In this document: positions 18,239 through 29,201 of the stretch, in pieces | How the letters are laid out: each line of letters opens with the position of its first letter | How positions within the stretch are numbered: the first letter of the stretch is position 1 | From: Caldisericales bacterium | Lineage (GTDB): Bacteria > Caldisericota > Caldisericia > JAAYUI01 | DNA: 64,000 nucleotides | Assembly (NCBI GenBank): GCA_022707885.1 | Contig: JAKIZT010000007.1 | Coordinates: 1 to 64,000, forward strand | Reading direction: 5' to 3' | Program-made: the position numbers and the translations under genes | Notes under the pieces: model-generated | Seen by the model: only the letters and a program-made list of their open reading frames with translations | Told to the model about the DNA's origin: nothing | Databases searched by the model: none

Positions 18239-18875
18239 CCCGCAAAACCCGAAAGAATCCATGATAAAGGCCGCTTCAGGAATGGCCTCGATGGGCGAAT
18301 TGATAATTTTCCCAACCGACACAATTTATGGAATAGGGACATCCTCCTACTCGCAAGCTGGTGTAATGAGGCTTTTTGCCAGCAAGAAAAGGTCGCAGAC
18401 AAAACCACTCGGTGTTTTCATGTCTGGGATTGGCCAACTAGTTGAACATTGCGTCATTTCTGAAGCCCAGGAGCGTTTTTTGTCGTCAATCTGGCCCGGG
18501 CCTGTTACATGTGTGTTCCTGAGACAACCAAAAAGCAGGATGCTCACCACGCCGCTCAAAACACAACCACCGACTGTAGCAGTAAGGATACCAGACAATC
18601 TCGTATGCAAAATGCTCGTAGGGCTTCTTGGTCACCCCCTTCTTCAGACCTCTGTCAACATCTCGGGGCTCCCACACGGGTCACACAATGAGTTGCTTTA
18701 TTACTACGAGCGCTTTGCTGATGCGATGATCGATGGTGGGCCAGAGAAGGAGTCCCTGCCTTCCACAGTAATAAGTCTTGCTGGACCAGATGCAAAACTG
18801 GTGCGTGAAGGTTCTGTCTCGTGGGAATCATTGAAATCAAAACTTTTGGAATTCGGGATAGGGTCAGCAGACTAG
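18222..18875 (+). CDS. Sua5/YrdC threonylcarbamoyl-AMP synthase
   Basis: 217 residues with the YrdC fold: GELIIFPTDTIYGIG, KKRSQTKPLGVFM, WPGPVT, TVAVRIPD and QTSVNISGLPHG. It makes threonylcarbamoyl-AMP from Thr, bicarbonate and ATP for the t6A37 modification of ANN-reading tRNAs. The length is that of the short TsaC/YrdC form without the C-terminal Sua5 domain. GTG at 18222 with GGGAGGA just upstream is preferred; a TTG at 18204 is also in frame. Confidence 0.88.
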   Translation: MLIRVDPQNPKESMIKAASGMASMGELIIFPTDTIYGIGTSSYSQAGVMRLFASKKRSQTKPLGVFMSGIGQLVEHCVISEAQERFLSSIWPGPVTCVFLRQPKSRMLTTPLKTQPPTVAVRIPDNLVCKMLVGLLGHPLLQTSVNISGLPHGSHNELLYYYERFADAMIDGGPEKESLPSTVISLAGPDAKLVREGSVSWESLKSKLLEFGIGSAD

Positions 18876-18911
18876 CCTCTGGGAATTTCTTCAGCAACAC
18901 GCTTGCATGCC

Positions 18912-18939
18912 TTGCATATTGCGCTGACGGGACTATCAT
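18912..18939 (+). promoter_or_regulatory. Promoter giving a near-leaderless rpiB-glyA mRNA
   Basis: TTGCAT at 18912-18917, 16 bases, TATCAT at 18934-18939. The predicted start near 18946 is three bases before the rpiB ATG (18949); only T-rich sequence precedes that ATG, with no SD. Confidence 0.45.
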
Positions 18940-18948
18940 TTTTTTAGT

Positions 18949-19410
18949 ATGGAACACCCAATAATAGCTATCGGCAGTGACCATGCCGGCTGGCAGCTCA
19001 AGGAGTTATTAAAACCAATGTTGACCCAGTCAGGGTATCATGTAATCGACTGCGGTCCAAATTCCAAAGATTCCGTAGACTACCCAGATTATGCCCAGCT
19101 TGTTGGCCAAGAAGTAAGTATCGGCCATGCCGATCTTGGGATTCTGGTTTGCGGGACAGGAACAGGAATGGCTATAGCTGCCAATAAAATAAGGGGTATA
19201 AGGGCAGCCAATTGCACAAACACAACCCAGTCAAAGCTCTCCAGGGAGCACAATGATGCGAACATCCTCTGTTTGGGGTCAAGAATAGTCGGAGACGAGC
19301 TGGCAATCGACATAGTAAAATCATTCCTCCAGGCAACATTCCTTGGTGACAGGCATGCCAGGAGGGTAAACAAAATAAAATCACTGGAGGAACCAGATGA
19401 CAGAGCTTAA
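18949..19410 (+). CDS. rpiB: Ribose-5-phosphate isomerase B
   Basis: 153-residue RpiB/LacAB-type isomerase interconverting ribose 5-phosphate and ribulose 5-phosphate. Motifs: [11 protein letters not shown] at the N-terminus, VDYPDYA, the active-site [13 protein letters not shown] loop and [13 protein letters not shown]. It overlaps glyA by 14 bases, a pairing seen in several bacterial groups. The ATG lacks an SD. Confidence 0.95.
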   Translation: MEHPIIAIGSDHAGWQLKELLKPMLTQSGYHVIDCGPNSKDSVDYPDYAQLVGQEVSIGHADLGILVCGTGTGMAIAANKIRGIRAANCTNTTQSKLSREHNDANILCLGSRIVGDELAIDIVKSFLQATFLGDRHARRVNKIKSLEEPDDRA

Positions 19411-20647
19411 CAAATTGGATCCGGATGTAGCAAAACATCTTGAATTGGAACTGAACAGGCAAAGAGAGAACATCGAACTCATTGCATCGGAAAATTTTGT
19501 TTCCAAGGCAGTACTTGAAGCACTGGGTTCGATTGCAACAAACAAATACGCTGAGGGATACCCGGGAAAAAGATATTATGGTGGTTGCGAATTCCTCGAT
19601 GTAGTGGAGCAGCTGGCCATCGACAGGGCAAAGGAACTCTTTGCGTCCGACATGGCAAATGTCCAGCCGCACTCCGGGGCCCAGGCAAATCTTTCCGCCT
19701 ATTTCTCCATACTCGAACCTGGCGACACAATCATGGGAATGAACCTTTCTCACGGAGGACACCTCACCCATGGCCATCCGCTTTCGATTTCAGGAAGGTA
19801 TTTCAAGGTAGTCCCATACGGAGTCAATGAATCCACAGAAACAATCGACTACGATGAAATGGAGAAGATTGCAAGTGAAGCAAAACCAAAGGTAATAGTT
19901 GCTGGTGCCTCAGCTTACCCACGCTTCATCGATTTTGAGAGGATTGCCAGGATTGCAAAATCAGTTGGTGCATACCTAATGGTCGACATGGCACACATCG
20001 CAGGCCTGGTGGCAACAAACCTTCATCCTTCACCAGTCCCACATGCTGACATTGTCACATCGACAACCCACAAGACCCTGAGGGGACCAAGAGGTGGGCT
20101 CATCGTTGCAAAAAAAGAACTTTCAAAGGAAATCAACAAGGCTGTGTTCCCGGGAATCCAGGGCGGACCGCTCATGCATGTCATTGCTGCAAAAGCCGTC
20201 TGCTTCAAGGAAGCTGCACAACCAGAATTCAAGACATATCAGGAACAAGTCCTCAAAAATGCGAAAGTATTGGCCAAATCACTCCAGGGAATGGGCCTGA
20301 GGATAGTTTCCGGCGGAACAGACAACCATCTGATGCTAGTTGATCTGAGAAGCAAGGGTATCTCTGGTGCCGAGGCCGAATCACTCATGGAATCCATCCA
20401 CATAACAATAAACAAGAATTCCATACCGTTTGATACCGCGCCACCTCTCAAGCCATCAGGCATCAGGCTTGGCACACCGGCTGTCACAACAAGAGGCATG
20501 AAGGAGCCAGAAATGGAGCAGATAGCAAACATCATCGGAAAGGTTCTGACACACAAGGATGATGCGAAAGTGATCGATCAGGCAAAAGTAGAAGTTTCCG
20601 AGCTGACCAAACGCTTCCCGCTCTATCAGGGGCTTTCTTACCTTTAA
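19397..20647 (+). CDS. glyA: Serine hydroxymethyltransferase
   Basis: 416-residue PLP enzyme converting serine and tetrahydrofolate to glycine and methylene-THF. Motifs: [21 protein letters not shown], the PLP-binding lysine in [14 protein letters not shown], and [20 protein letters not shown] precedes the ATG. It shares one base with the tagO start (TAATG). Confidence 0.97.
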   Translation: MTELNKLDPDVAKHLELELNRQRENIELIASENFVSKAVLEALGSIATNKYAEGYPGKRYYGGCEFLDVVEQLAIDRAKELFASDMANVQPHSGAQANLSAYFSILEPGDTIMGMNLSHGGHLTHGHPLSISGRYFKVVPYGVNESTETIDYDEMEKIASEAKPKVIVAGASAYPRFIDFERIARIAKSVGAYLMVDMAHIAGLVATNLHPSPVPHADIVTSTTHKTLRGPRGGLIVAKKELSKEINKAVFPGIQGGPLMHVIAAKAVCFKEAAQPEFKTYQEQVLKNAKVLAKSLQGMGLRIVSGGTDNHLMLVDLRSKGISGAEAESLMESIHITINKNSIPFDTAPPLKPSGIRLGTPAVTTRGMKEPEMEQIANIIGKVLTHKDDAKVIDQAKVEVSELTKRFPLYQGLSYL

Positions 20648-21594
20648 TGTCCAAACCGTTGCTGGCTTTCCTCATATCGCTTGGGCTTGCGGTCATCTTG
20701 ACTCCGCTGGCAATGATATTCGGGAGGAAGGCTGGCATAACAGACAAAGTAGGGGATACAACCCCCAGTGGACAAACCAAGATAACAAAAAAGCCAACCG
20801 CCCGTACGGGCGGTTTGGCACTTATTTTTGCAATACTCTTGCCATTTCTGTTTCTAAATCTTCCATCATCAAAAGCCATAGGCATTACTGGTGGGGCAAT
20901 AATTATCTTCATAGTAATGCTGCTTGATGATATCTACGGGCTTGGCCCAATCCCAAAACTCCTTGGGCAACTGGCCGCAGCGACAGCAGCCATCCTGGGA
21001 GGCCTGAGGATTGTATACCTGACAAACATTTTTGGCCAAGGATGGCTCAATCTCGAATGGCTCTCGATACCACTCACCTATTTCTGGATACTGACTGTCA
21101 CAAACGCAATGAATTTTATTGACGGTCTAGACGGTCTGGCGGCCGGAATAACTGTAATTGCTACAATAGCATCAGCTTTCGCCTCAAGTTCAAGGGGGAT
21201 ATTCCCGCCAACAATCCTCCTCGCATCAATTGCCGGTGGAGCGCTTGGTTTTCTTCCTTTCAATTTCAAACCGGCAAAAATCTTTATGGGCGATTCTGGT
21301 GCACATCTTATAGGATTTCTTATAGCGACAGCCACCATCTGGGGAACATCAAAGGCTACATCTGCAGTTGTCATTGGCGTTGTAATACTCTGTCTCGGTA
21401 TTCCAATGTTTGATGTATTCTTTTCTGCCATAAGAAGGATGCTAAGTGGAAAGTCTCCGTTAAAAGGTGATATGGATAACATTCATTACATCCTTGTTAA
21501 AAAGGGTTGGAGTGAAACTTCTGTCGTCCTGGTTTTTTACCTTATCACGGCAATATTGTCTGCAATCGCACTCTCATTCACAGTTCTGAGGTGA
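20647..21594 (+). CDS. WecA/TagO-type undecaprenyl-phosphate GlcNAc-1-P transferase
   Basis: 315-residue polytopic MraY-family enzyme that starts wall polysaccharide synthesis by moving GlcNAc-1-P to undecaprenyl phosphate. It has ARTGGLAL, LLDDIYGLGP, NAMNFIDGLDGLAAGI and an intact KIFMGDSGAHLIGF loop, unlike the MraY at 11.8 kb where the same Asp is Asn. It is followed directly by MnaA/WecB and MurA, all using UDP-GlcNAc. Specificity is inferred from context. Confidence 0.9.
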   Translation: MSKPLLAFLISLGLAVILTPLAMIFGRKAGITDKVGDTTPSGQTKITKKPTARTGGLALIFAILLPFLFLNLPSSKAIGITGGAIIIFIVMLLDDIYGLGPIPKLLGQLAAATAAILGGLRIVYLTNIFGQGWLNLEWLSIPLTYFWILTVTNAMNFIDGLDGLAAGITVIATIASAFASSSRGIFPPTILLASIAGGALGFLPFNFKPAKIFMGDSGAHLIGFLIATATIWGTSKATSAVVIGVVILCLGIPMFDVFFSAIRRMLSGKSPLKGDMDNIHYILVKKGWSETSVVLVFYLITAILSAIALSFTVLR

Positions 21595-21601
21595 CACACA
21601 A

Positions 21602-22708
21602 ATGAAAGTCCTGACAATTTTTGGAACAAGACCAGAAGCCATCAAGATGGCCCCGCTGGTAAAATTGCTCAAAAATACCGATGGCTTTGAGGCCAAGGTA
21701 GTCGTTACTGCACAGCACAGGGAAATGCTAGATCAGGTGTTAAACCTGTTCGAGATAACACCTGACTATGACCTCAACATCATGAAAAAAACACAAAGCC
21801 TGACCGAGATAACAACCAAGGCCCTGATCGGTCTTGAGGAAATCCTTGGAAAAGAGCTACCTGATATGGTCCTTGTTCATGGTGACACAACAACAACATT
21901 TGTGGGTGCGCTCGCGGCCTTTTATCAAAGACCTTCCATTCCATGTGGACACGTTGAGGCCGGCCTTAGGAGCTATGACATACAGAATCCTTTCCCGGAG
22001 GAAGGCAACAGGCTTCTCACAGATCACATTTGTGGGCTTCACTTTGCACCAACAGAGCTTTCAAAACAGAACCTGGTGAGAGAAGGCATCCCGGAGAGCA
22101 CAATTTTTGTGACCGGCAATACAGTTGTCGACGCGTTGCAACAAATCAAAATAATGAGCAAAAACATGCCACTTCCATTTGAGATCAGGGAAGGGGAGAG
22201 GATCATAACAGTAACAATGCACAGGAGGGAAAGCTGGGGAAAGCCGCTGGAAAATGTCTGCATGGCAATCCTGAGGCTTGTAAGGGAATTTCCCGACGTG
22301 CACTTCGTTTTCCCATGGCACCCAAACCCAAAAGTCAGGGGTATAATTTCCCCAATCTTGTCAGGTGTTGAAAGAGTCAGCCTTGTTGAGCCGCTTGATT
22401 ACAAGGATTTCATAAATCTTATGGGCAAATCTTATCTCGTTATGTCTGATTCAGGCGGGATACAGGAAGAGGCTGCATCACTCGAAGTTCCAGTCCTTCT
22501 TCTAAGGTTTGTGACCGAGCGCCCCGAAGCGATATCATGTGGAATAGTCAAACTGGTCGGGACAAAAGAAGACGAGGTTTACAGCAATGCCTCGGAACTC
22601 CTCACTGACAAAGCCAAGAGGGCAAAAATGATACCGAGTTCAAATCCTTTTGGTGATGGTCATGCATGCGAGAGGATCAGGGATCATCTCATCACATATG
22701 GGAGGTGA
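21602..22708 (+). CDS. wecB: UDP-N-acetylglucosamine 2-epimerase
   Basis: 368-residue non-hydrolysing epimerase (WecB/MnaA) giving UDP-ManNAc, the donor that TagA uses. Motifs: FGTRPEAIKMAPL, TAQHREMLDQ, VHGDTTT, HVEAGLRS, PFPEEGNR, TVHR-like TMHRRESWGKPLENV and SDSGGIQEEA. It lies between tagO and murA; GTGACACACA precedes the ATG with only a weak SD. Confidence 0.95.
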   Translation: MKVLTIFGTRPEAIKMAPLVKLLKNTDGFEAKVVVTAQHREMLDQVLNLFEITPDYDLNIMKKTQSLTEITTKALIGLEEILGKELPDMVLVHGDTTTTFVGALAAFYQRPSIPCGHVEAGLRSYDIQNPFPEEGNRLLTDHICGLHFAPTELSKQNLVREGIPESTIFVTGNTVVDALQQIKIMSKNMPLPFEIREGERIITVTMHRRESWGKPLENVCMAILRLVREFPDVHFVFPWHPNPKVRGIISPILSGVERVSLVEPLDYKDFINLMGKSYLVMSDSGGIQEEAASLEVPVLLLRFVTERPEAISCGIVKLVGTKEDEVYSNASELLTDKAKRAKMIPSSNPFGDGHACERIRDHLITYGR

Positions 22709-22710
22709 CA

Positions 22711-24003
22711 GTGGAATCTTTTGTTGTAAAGGGTGGCAAAAAACTAAGCGGCAAGGTGCAGATCTCCGGTGCCAAAAACGCCGTAATGCCAATCATAACG
22801 GCATGCGCAATGGTCGGCGGAGAAGTCATCCTCCATAATGTACCTGATTCAATTGATCCCCTCACTTTGCTGGATGTGATGAAAAAACTGGGCATGAAAA
22901 TCAAGCAACTCTCACCCGGAACATGGTCCCTTTCATCAAATGGCGACCTGAAATCGGTTGTCGAGGGTGCTCAAACAGAGAAAATAAGAGGAAGTCAGAC
23001 CCTTTTGGGTGCCATACTGGCCAGAAAAGGCGAAGTGACCCTCCAGGCGCTCGGGGGATGCAGAATTGGCGCAAGGCCAATTGATCTCCATGTCAAGGGT
23101 TTGAAGGCTCTTGGCGCCGAAGTTGAGATGGTAAAGGGCTCTGTTTTCGCAAAGGTAAGCGGAAGACTTAAAGGAGCCAATATATTTCTTGACTTCCCCT
23201 CGGTTGGCGCAACAGAAAACATCTTGCTAGCGGCATCAACAGCCGAAGGACAAACAATAATAGAAAATGCCGCTGCAGAGCCAGAGATTGAAGATTTGGC
23301 AAAATTCCTCAGGCTTTGCGGTGCAAAAATATCAGGCGACGGAACAAAAACAATCCAGATTGAGGGTGTTGAATCACTGAAGGGTACCCACCATTCAATA
23401 ATACCGGACAGGATAGAAACCGGGACGTTTATGATCGGGGCGGTAATGGCCGGCGGAGATGTCCTCATCGAACAGGCACTACCATCAACTGTCGATTCCC
23501 TAATTTTCAAGCTACAGGAGGCAGGGGTAATCGTAAGAATCGAAAACCACACTTCGATAAGGATCAGAAACACTTCCAGACCAAAAGCCATAAACATAAA
23601 AACATTGCCATATCCAGGCTTTCCAACTGACTTACAACCACAAACAACCGCGATGTGCTCGATTGCTGACGGTGTTTCAGTGATTTCCGAATCAGTCTTT
23701 GAAAGCAGGTTCGGCGCAGTCCCCGAGCTTGTAAGGATGGGTGCTGAGATACAAGCAGAAGGTCATTCGGTCATTGTAAAAGGTGTTGAAAAACTCCAGG
23801 GGACCGAGGTGATTGCTCCCGATTTAAGGGGTGCCGTTGCACTTGTCCTGGCAGGACTCTGCGCAGAAGGAACAACAAAAGTTGTCGGAGCACACCACGC
23901 CGACAGGGGATATGAAAAGTTCGAGATGAAGCTAAAGGCTATCGGCGCCGATATAGAAAGGGGAGCCGAAAACCAAACCAATCAGCATTCGGAGGAACAA
24001 TGA
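22711..24003 (+). CDS. murA: UDP-N-acetylglucosamine enolpyruvyl transferase
   Basis: 430-residue MurA, which attaches enolpyruvate to UDP-GlcNAc in the first committed step of peptidoglycan synthesis. N-terminal SGAKNAVMPI and the catalytic cysteine in GGCRIGARPIDLH are present. The Cys means sensitivity to fosfomycin-type alkylation is expected, in contrast to Asp variants. GTG start at 22711 follows GGAGGTGA; a longer in-frame ORF would overlap wecB. Confidence 0.95.
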   Translation: MESFVVKGGKKLSGKVQISGAKNAVMPIITACAMVGGEVILHNVPDSIDPLTLLDVMKKLGMKIKQLSPGTWSLSSNGDLKSVVEGAQTEKIRGSQTLLGAILARKGEVTLQALGGCRIGARPIDLHVKGLKALGAEVEMVKGSVFAKVSGRLKGANIFLDFPSVGATENILLAASTAEGQTIIENAAAEPEIEDLAKFLRLCGAKISGDGTKTIQIEGVESLKGTHHSIIPDRIETGTFMIGAVMAGGDVLIEQALPSTVDSLIFKLQEAGVIVRIENHTSIRIRNTSRPKAINIKTLPYPGFPTDLQPQTTAMCSIADGVSVISESVFESRFGAVPELVRMGAEIQAEGHSVIVKGVEKLQGTEVIAPDLRGAVALVLAGLCAEGTTKVVGAHHADRGYEKFEMKLKAIGADIERGAENQTNQHSEEQ

Positions 24004-25217
24004 TAGATTTCGAGTACACTTCAGAGCAAAACATGGTGGCAAAGATGGTCAGGGAGCTTGCGGCAAGGGAATTTGCACCGCACATCAAAGAATGGGACGA
24101 GAAAGCAATTTTCGACCCAGGAACTTTACCAAAACTGGCCGGGCAAGGCATTTTAGGACTTTCCACTCCTGAAAAGTATGGTGGGGCAGGTTTTGATTAT
24201 GTTTCATTGGGACTTGCCTGCGAGGAACTGGAATATGTAGACACAGCGCTTCGCGTCATTCTTTCTGTGCACATCGGGCTGGTCACACTCCCAATACTCA
24301 CGTGGGGCAATGAAAAACAAAGAACAAAATATCTGCCTGATCTGGCCTCCGGAAAGAGGATAGGTGCATTTGGACTCACCGAACCAAATGCCGGTTCGGA
24401 TGTTGTTGCACTTGAAACAAAAGCCGAAAAGGACGGCGATGGTTGGCTTATTTCTGGCGAGAAGATGTGGATTTCTCTTGCAGACGTTGCTGACACCTTC
24501 CTAGTCTTTGCATGGACGGACCAGGACAAAAGAAAAAAGAGAGACCACTCTGGAATTTCAGCTTTTGTAATTGAAAGAGGAATGCCTGGAATTACAACTG
24601 CCTCAATTCACGGCAAACTCGGCGTCAGGGCCGGAAACACCGGTTCTATTTCGATGGACAGGGTCAAGGTTGGCCCGGAGCACGTCCTTGGCGAAGTTGG
24701 CGAAGGGTTCAAGATAGCAATGTTCTGCCTTGATCAGGGCAGATTCACCGTTGGCTGGGGTGCAACCGGTCTCGTTAAAGCATGCCTTGATGCTTCTGTT
24801 TCCTATGCCTTGTCCAGGGTCACTTTTGGAGTGCCAATCGGCCACCACCAATTGATAAAAGAGATGATCGGGAACATGAAGGTAAACTATGAGGCAAGCA
24901 GATTGCTTAACCTGCAGGCCGCATGGATGAAAAACAAGGGCCTGAGATGCACAAAAGAGACTGCCCAGGCAAAATGGTTTGCCTGCAATGCATCAGAAAA
25001 ATCAGCCTCTGATTGCGTCCAGATTCATGGCGCATACGGTTTCTCCAATGAGTTTCCGGCAGAAAGGTTCTACAGGAATGCAAAGGGTGCTGTTATCTAT
25101 GAAGGTGCAAGAGAAATCCAGGCACTCATGGCCGCAGACTATGCCCTCGGGTTCAGGACAGACAAACCGACCAGAAAATCGCTCCCACCACACCCATACC
25201 CAGAAAACTGGCAGTAA
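24000..25217 (+). CDS. Acyl-CoA dehydrogenase
   Basis: 405-residue FAD enzyme that oxidises acyl-CoA to 2-enoyl-CoA. Motifs: GAFGLTEPNAGSD, KMWISLADVAD (FAD site), RVTFGVPIGHHQ, QIHGAYGFSNEFPAERFYRNAK, and the catalytic Glu in VIYEGAREIQ. It could act on butyryl-CoA in the reductive direction with the crotonase and Buk, but no etfAB is present in the window. ATGA overlap with murA; a strong terminator follows. Confidence 0.92.
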   Translation: MIDFEYTSEQNMVAKMVRELAAREFAPHIKEWDEKAIFDPGTLPKLAGQGILGLSTPEKYGGAGFDYVSLGLACEELEYVDTALRVILSVHIGLVTLPILTWGNEKQRTKYLPDLASGKRIGAFGLTEPNAGSDVVALETKAEKDGDGWLISGEKMWISLADVADTFLVFAWTDQDKRKKRDHSGISAFVIERGMPGITTASIHGKLGVRAGNTGSISMDRVKVGPEHVLGEVGEGFKIAMFCLDQGRFTVGWGATGLVKACLDASVSYALSRVTFGVPIGHHQLIKEMIGNMKVNYEASRLLNLQAAWMKNKGLRCTKETAQAKWFACNASEKSASDCVQIHGAYGFSNEFPAERFYRNAKGAVIYEGAREIQALMAADYALGFRTDKPTRKSLPPHPYPENWQ

Positions 25218-25232
25218 AAATCAATAATACGG

Positions 25233-25275
25233 CCCCCGTTTCTTCACAAAATTCAGGGAAACGGGGGATTTTTTT
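25233..25275 (+). terminator. Rho-independent terminator after acyl-CoA dehydrogenase
   Basis: Ten-base stem CCCCCGTTTC (25233-25242) with GAAACGGGGG (25258-25267), a 15-base loop, then a T-rich tail to 25275. It closes the long tagO-wecB-murA-acd operon. Confidence 0.9.
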
Positions 25276-25394
25276 GAAAACCTTTTTTGTAAAACTTTTT
25301 TTCGAGATGCTCCGATAATCATCAAAATATTGTTATTTCAAAGAAAAAGGGCTCCAGTAATTCCAATTTGTGAATTCTATTAACAAGAAAGTAA

Positions 25395-25421
25395 TTGATT
25401 TCCAATTTTAAAGTATAAAAT
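25395..25421 (+). promoter_or_regulatory. Possible kdp promoter
   Basis: TTGATT at 25395-25400, 15 bases, TAAAAT at 25416-25421 (or TATAAA at 25414). This lies in the 239-base gap between acd and kdpA, in which I see no other gene, riboswitch or KdpE-like site. Confidence 0.4.
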
Positions 25422-25456
25422 CAGTTTCTTCGAATGACCATGCGAAGGAGATGAAA

Positions 25457-27154
25457 ATGATTGCTGGTGAATTGATGGTTGTTGCGCTCATCATTTTTGC
25501 AACAATAGCATGCGCCTACCCGTTTGGTATTTATATGGCCAAAGTTTTTGGTGGCGAAAAAACTTTTATGTCAAAAGTCATGAGGCCTGTAGAAAATTTC
25601 TTTTACAAATTTGCTGGTATCAAAGAAAATGATAAACAAAACTGGAAACAATATCTGAAATCTTTTGTTCTATTTTTTGGTTTGGGTTTTGTTATTCTTT
25701 TTGCAATTCTTTCCGTACAAAAATGGTTGCCAATGAATCCATCTGGTTTTGGCAACATTAGATGGGACACAGGCCTGAATATCGCAACATCATTTTGCAC
25801 AAACACAAATTGGCAATCTGTCAGTTTTGAGGCTTCCCTGACGCCGTTCTCACAAATGATAGGAATTGCAGTCCAGAATTTTGTTTCAGCCGCAGCCGGT
25901 CTTGCTGTCGGGGTTGCACTTGTCAGGGGATTCGCAAGAAAAAACACAGACAAAATTGGCAATTTTTGGGTGGACCTTACACGAGGCGTCCTCTATGTTC
26001 TTGTTCCAATATCACTTGTCGTGGCAATTTTTCTGGTCTGGCAAGGTGTTCCTCAAACATTGGGCAATACAATACAGGCAACAACCATTCAGGGGCAGTC
26101 TCAAACCATTATCACAGGCCCAGTTGCATCCCAGGTATCCATAAAAATGCTTGGAAGCAATGGTGGCGGATACTTCAATGCAAATGGAGCACACCCGTTC
26201 GAAAACCCAACACCACTCTCAAATGCGATACAAACCATGGCAATTCTCTTTATACCGATGTCACTTCTGTTCACATTCGGAAAAATGATTGGGGACATGA
26301 AAAAAGCCTGGTCGCTGTTTTTCGTTTGCATATTTCTCTTTGTAATTGGTCTTTCTATAACCATGTATGCAGAAATGTCCCCAAATCCAGTTTTAAGAAA
26401 TGCCGGCGTGGCCTCTGGCTTAAATATGGAAGGAAAAGAAATGCGCTTCGGAATTCCATCCTCAGCACTCTGGGGCCAATCCACAACGGTTGTATCAAAT
26501 GGCTCAGTTAATGGAATGCACGACAGTTTCATGCCATTGTCAGGGTTAGTGTATATCTTCAACATGATAACTGGTGAAGTGATTTTTGGTGGAGTAGGCG
26601 TAGGTCTTGCCAGTCTTCTTCTTTATTCCATCCTGGCAATGTTTATCGCTGGCCTGATGATTGGCAAAACCCCTGAATTGCTCCGCAAAAAACTTGGGGT
26701 CAATGAAATGGTGTGGGCATGTGTTGGTTTGCTGACTCCCTGCATCGTTGTTCTGATACTGACTGCAATAGGTTTTGTAACTCCAAGTGCATTATCAAGC
26801 CTGTCTGCCAAGGGTTCTCATGGTTTCTCGCAGCTCCTTTATGCCAACACATCAATGGTCGGCAACAACGGATCGGCCTTCGGCGGTCTTGCTGCCAATA
26901 CACCATTTTTCAATCTAACTGGCTCATTTGCAATGCTTTTTGGCAGGTTTGCAACAGTAGTTTCAGCAATTGCCGTTGCTGGTTCTCTTGCCAAAAAGAA
27001 CCAGTCTCCAGCGAACTCAACCCAAATTCCGATGACAAGTCCGGCATTTGTAGTGATGCTGCTTGCCGTGATAATAATCGTTGGCGCACTTACTTTCTTT
27101 CCGTCGCTTGCAATAGGACCACTCCTTGAGCACCTCAAGATGGCAGGAATGTGA
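25457..27154 (+). CDS. kdpA: K+-transporting ATPase subunit KdpA
   Basis: 565-residue potassium channel subunit of the KdpFABC pump, with about ten membrane spans and four selectivity-filter segments, for example [32 protein letters not shown] and [14 protein letters not shown]. The ATG at 25457 is preferred over 25451 because GAAGGAG directly abuts the earlier one. No separate kdpF ORF is obvious. First gene of kdpABCD; 8 bases before kdpB. Confidence 0.96.
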   Translation: MIAGELMVVALIIFATIACAYPFGIYMAKVFGGEKTFMSKVMRPVENFFYKFAGIKENDKQNWKQYLKSFVLFFGLGFVILFAILSVQKWLPMNPSGFGNIRWDTGLNIATSFCTNTNWQSVSFEASLTPFSQMIGIAVQNFVSAAAGLAVGVALVRGFARKNTDKIGNFWVDLTRGVLYVLVPISLVVAIFLVWQGVPQTLGNTIQATTIQGQSQTIITGPVASQVSIKMLGSNGGGYFNANGAHPFENPTPLSNAIQTMAILFIPMSLLFTFGKMIGDMKKAWSLFFVCIFLFVIGLSITMYAEMSPNPVLRNAGVASGLNMEGKEMRFGIPSSALWGQSTTVVSNGSVNGMHDSFMPLSGLVYIFNMITGEVIFGGVGVGLASLLLYSILAMFIAGLMIGKTPELLRKKLGVNEMVWACVGLLTPCIVVLILTAIGFVTPSALSSLSAKGSHGFSQLLYANTSMVGNNGSAFGGLAANTPFFNLTGSFAMLFGRFATVVSAIAVAGSLAKKNQSPANSTQIPMTSPAFVVMLLAVIIIVGALTFFPSLAIGPLLEHLKMAGM

Positions 27155-27162
27155 GGCAGAAA

Positions 27163-29193
27163 ATGGCAAAAAAGAGTCTATTTACTGGGGAAATTGTAAA
27201 AACAGCCATTTTGGGCTCATTTGTTCGGCTCAATCCTGCAAGTTTATGGCGCAATCCCGTCATGCTGATAGTTTTTGTAGTTTCATCGATAGTAACAGTA
27301 CAGATGTTTTACCTTGCAGTGACCGGGCAGTCATTCGGCTTTGAGCTCCAGATATCGATATGGCTATGGTTTACTGTGCTTTTTGCCAATTTTGCAGAGG
27401 CTCTGGCTGAAGGCAGGGGAAACGCACAGGCCCAAAGCCTGAGAACAAACAGAAGCAACACAATTGCAAACAAAATTGAACATGACGGCTCCATCAAGAC
27501 AGTTTCGGCAACAACACTCAAAAAAGATGACATAGTCATTGTTTCTGAGGGTGAGATCATCCCCTCTGATGGAGACATTGTCCATGGCGTAGCGCTGATT
27601 GATGAATCAGCAATAACAGGCGAATCTGCACCTGTGGTCAGGGAATCAGGTGGAGACAGATGCGGTGTCACAGGTGGTACCAGGGTACTTTCTGGGAAAC
27701 TGGAGATCAGGATAACAGCTGGCCAAGGTGAAACATTCATTGACCACATGATCTCGATGGTTGAGGGCGCCAAAAGGATGAAAACGCCAAATGAAATTGC
27801 CCTGGAAATACTGCTAATTGCACTTACATCAGTTTTCCTTTGCGTAACGGTGACCCTTCCAGTATTTTCAAATTTCTTTGGCACACAAATACCAGTCGTC
27901 ATTCTTGCCAGTCTGCTTGTCTGTTTGATGCCGACAACAATAGGTGGTTTGCTGCCTGCCATCGGAATAGCCGGTATGGACAGACTCCTCTCTAGAAATG
28001 TCATTGCTCTGTCTGGAAGAGCTGTAGAGGCATCCGGTGACGTTGATGTTGTTCTGTTAGACAAGACAGGCACAATAACACTTGGAAACAGGCAGGCTGT
28101 TGAATTGATACCGGTCGACGGTGTAGATGAGCGCCATCTTTTCAGATGCGCACTCCTTTCATCCCTTGCTGATGACACACCAGAGGGCAGATCAATTCTT
28201 TCTCTTTCAAAAGAAAAACTCGGGATCAAAGGCCGGGACATAAAAGCACCTGAGCTGGCAACATTTGTTCCATACACCGCTGAAAACAGGATGAGCGGCA
28301 TTGACGTTGAAGGAAGGAAAATAAGAAAAGGCGCCTTTGATGCCATCGAGCAATTTGTGCATTCTCTCGGCGGGAGCATACCAAACAAAGCAAGAATCGC
28401 TGTTGATTCAATAGCCAAAAATGGTGGAACTCCTCTAGTTGTTTCAGAAGGTCCTGATGTTATAGGCGTTGTAAACCTCAAAGACATTTTGAAGGAAAAC
28501 ATTGGCCACAGACTCAGCCAACTCAGAAAACTTGGTATTGTCTCTGTTATGATTACCGGTGATAACCCCCTTACAGCGGCGGCCATCGCTGCTGAAGCAG
28601 GTATTGACGACTTTATCGCCCAGGCAAGACCAGAAACAAAGCTTGCGTCAATAAAAAAATATCAGGAAGATGGCCATCTTGTGGCAATGATAGGTGATGG
28701 AACCAATGATGCTCCCGCACTTGCACAAGCGGATGTTGGTGTTGCAATGAACGCTGGCACGCAATCAGCAAGAGAGGCCGCCAACATGGTGGACCTCGAT
28801 AGTAATCCAAGCAAATTGCTGGACATTGTTGAGACTGGAAAACAGATACTCATAACAAGGGGTGCACTTACAACCTTTTCAATAGCGAATGATGTTGCAA
28901 AGTATTTCGCCATCATTCCTGCAATATTTGCTGCCACGTTCCCGGAACTTGGCATACTCAATATCATGCATCTTGCCACTCCACATTCGGCAATCCTGTC
29001 ATCTGTAATCTTCAATGCAATAATTATCCCCACTTTGATTCCACTGGCACTAAAAGGCATCTCCTACAAGGCGATGACTGCCCAAAAGATGCTCCTAGTA
29101 AACATTTTCGTCTTTGGTCTTGGAGGGTTGCTGCTTCCATTTGTAAGCATCAAACTCATTGACATGATTGTTGTTGCCCTCGGGCTCGTATGA
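27163..29193 (+). CDS. kdpB: K+-transporting ATPase ATP-binding subunit KdpB
   Basis: 676-residue P-type ATPase subunit. The phosphorylated Asp sits in [12 protein letters not shown] near residue 304; the actuator loop [12 protein letters not shown] and the hinge [18 protein letters not shown] are intact. ATG at 27163 follows GTGAGG and is preferred over the GTG at 27151. Standard size and order between kdpA and kdpC. Confidence 0.97.
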   Translation: MAKKSLFTGEIVKTAILGSFVRLNPASLWRNPVMLIVFVVSSIVTVQMFYLAVTGQSFGFELQISIWLWFTVLFANFAEALAEGRGNAQAQSLRTNRSNTIANKIEHDGSIKTVSATTLKKDDIVIVSEGEIIPSDGDIVHGVALIDESAITGESAPVVRESGGDRCGVTGGTRVLSGKLEIRITAGQGETFIDHMISMVEGAKRMKTPNEIALEILLIALTSVFLCVTVTLPVFSNFFGTQIPVVILASLLVCLMPTTIGGLLPAIGIAGMDRLLSRNVIALSGRAVEASGDVDVVLLDKTGTITLGNRQAVELIPVDGVDERHLFRCALLSSLADDTPEGRSILSLSKEKLGIKGRDIKAPELATFVPYTAENRMSGIDVEGRKIRKGAFDAIEQFVHSLGGSIPNKARIAVDSIAKNGGTPLVVSEGPDVIGVVNLKDILKENIGHRLSQLRKLGIVSVMITGDNPLTAAAIAAEAGIDDFIAQARPETKLASIKKYQEDGHLVAMIGDGTNDAPALAQADVGVAMNAGTQSAREAANMVDLDSNPSKLLDIVETGKQILITRGALTTFSIANDVAKYFAIIPAIFAATFPELGILNIMHLATPHSAILSSVIFNAIIIPTLIPLALKGISYKAMTAQKMLLVNIFVFGLGGLLLPFVSIKLIDMIVVALGLV

Positions 29194-29201
29194 GGTGAAA
29201 A

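Noticed and set aside
25276-25450. Possible riboswitch (e.g. c-di-AMP type) upstream of kdpA
   Set aside because: I could not find the conserved cores or nested stems of a known class; only a promoter-like pair is visible.
27309-28586. 425-codon open frame on the minus strand inside kdpB
   Set aside because: It is antisense to a fully conserved kdpB, shows no family motif and is a by-product of codon bias. The same applies to the many other open frames antisense to real genes.
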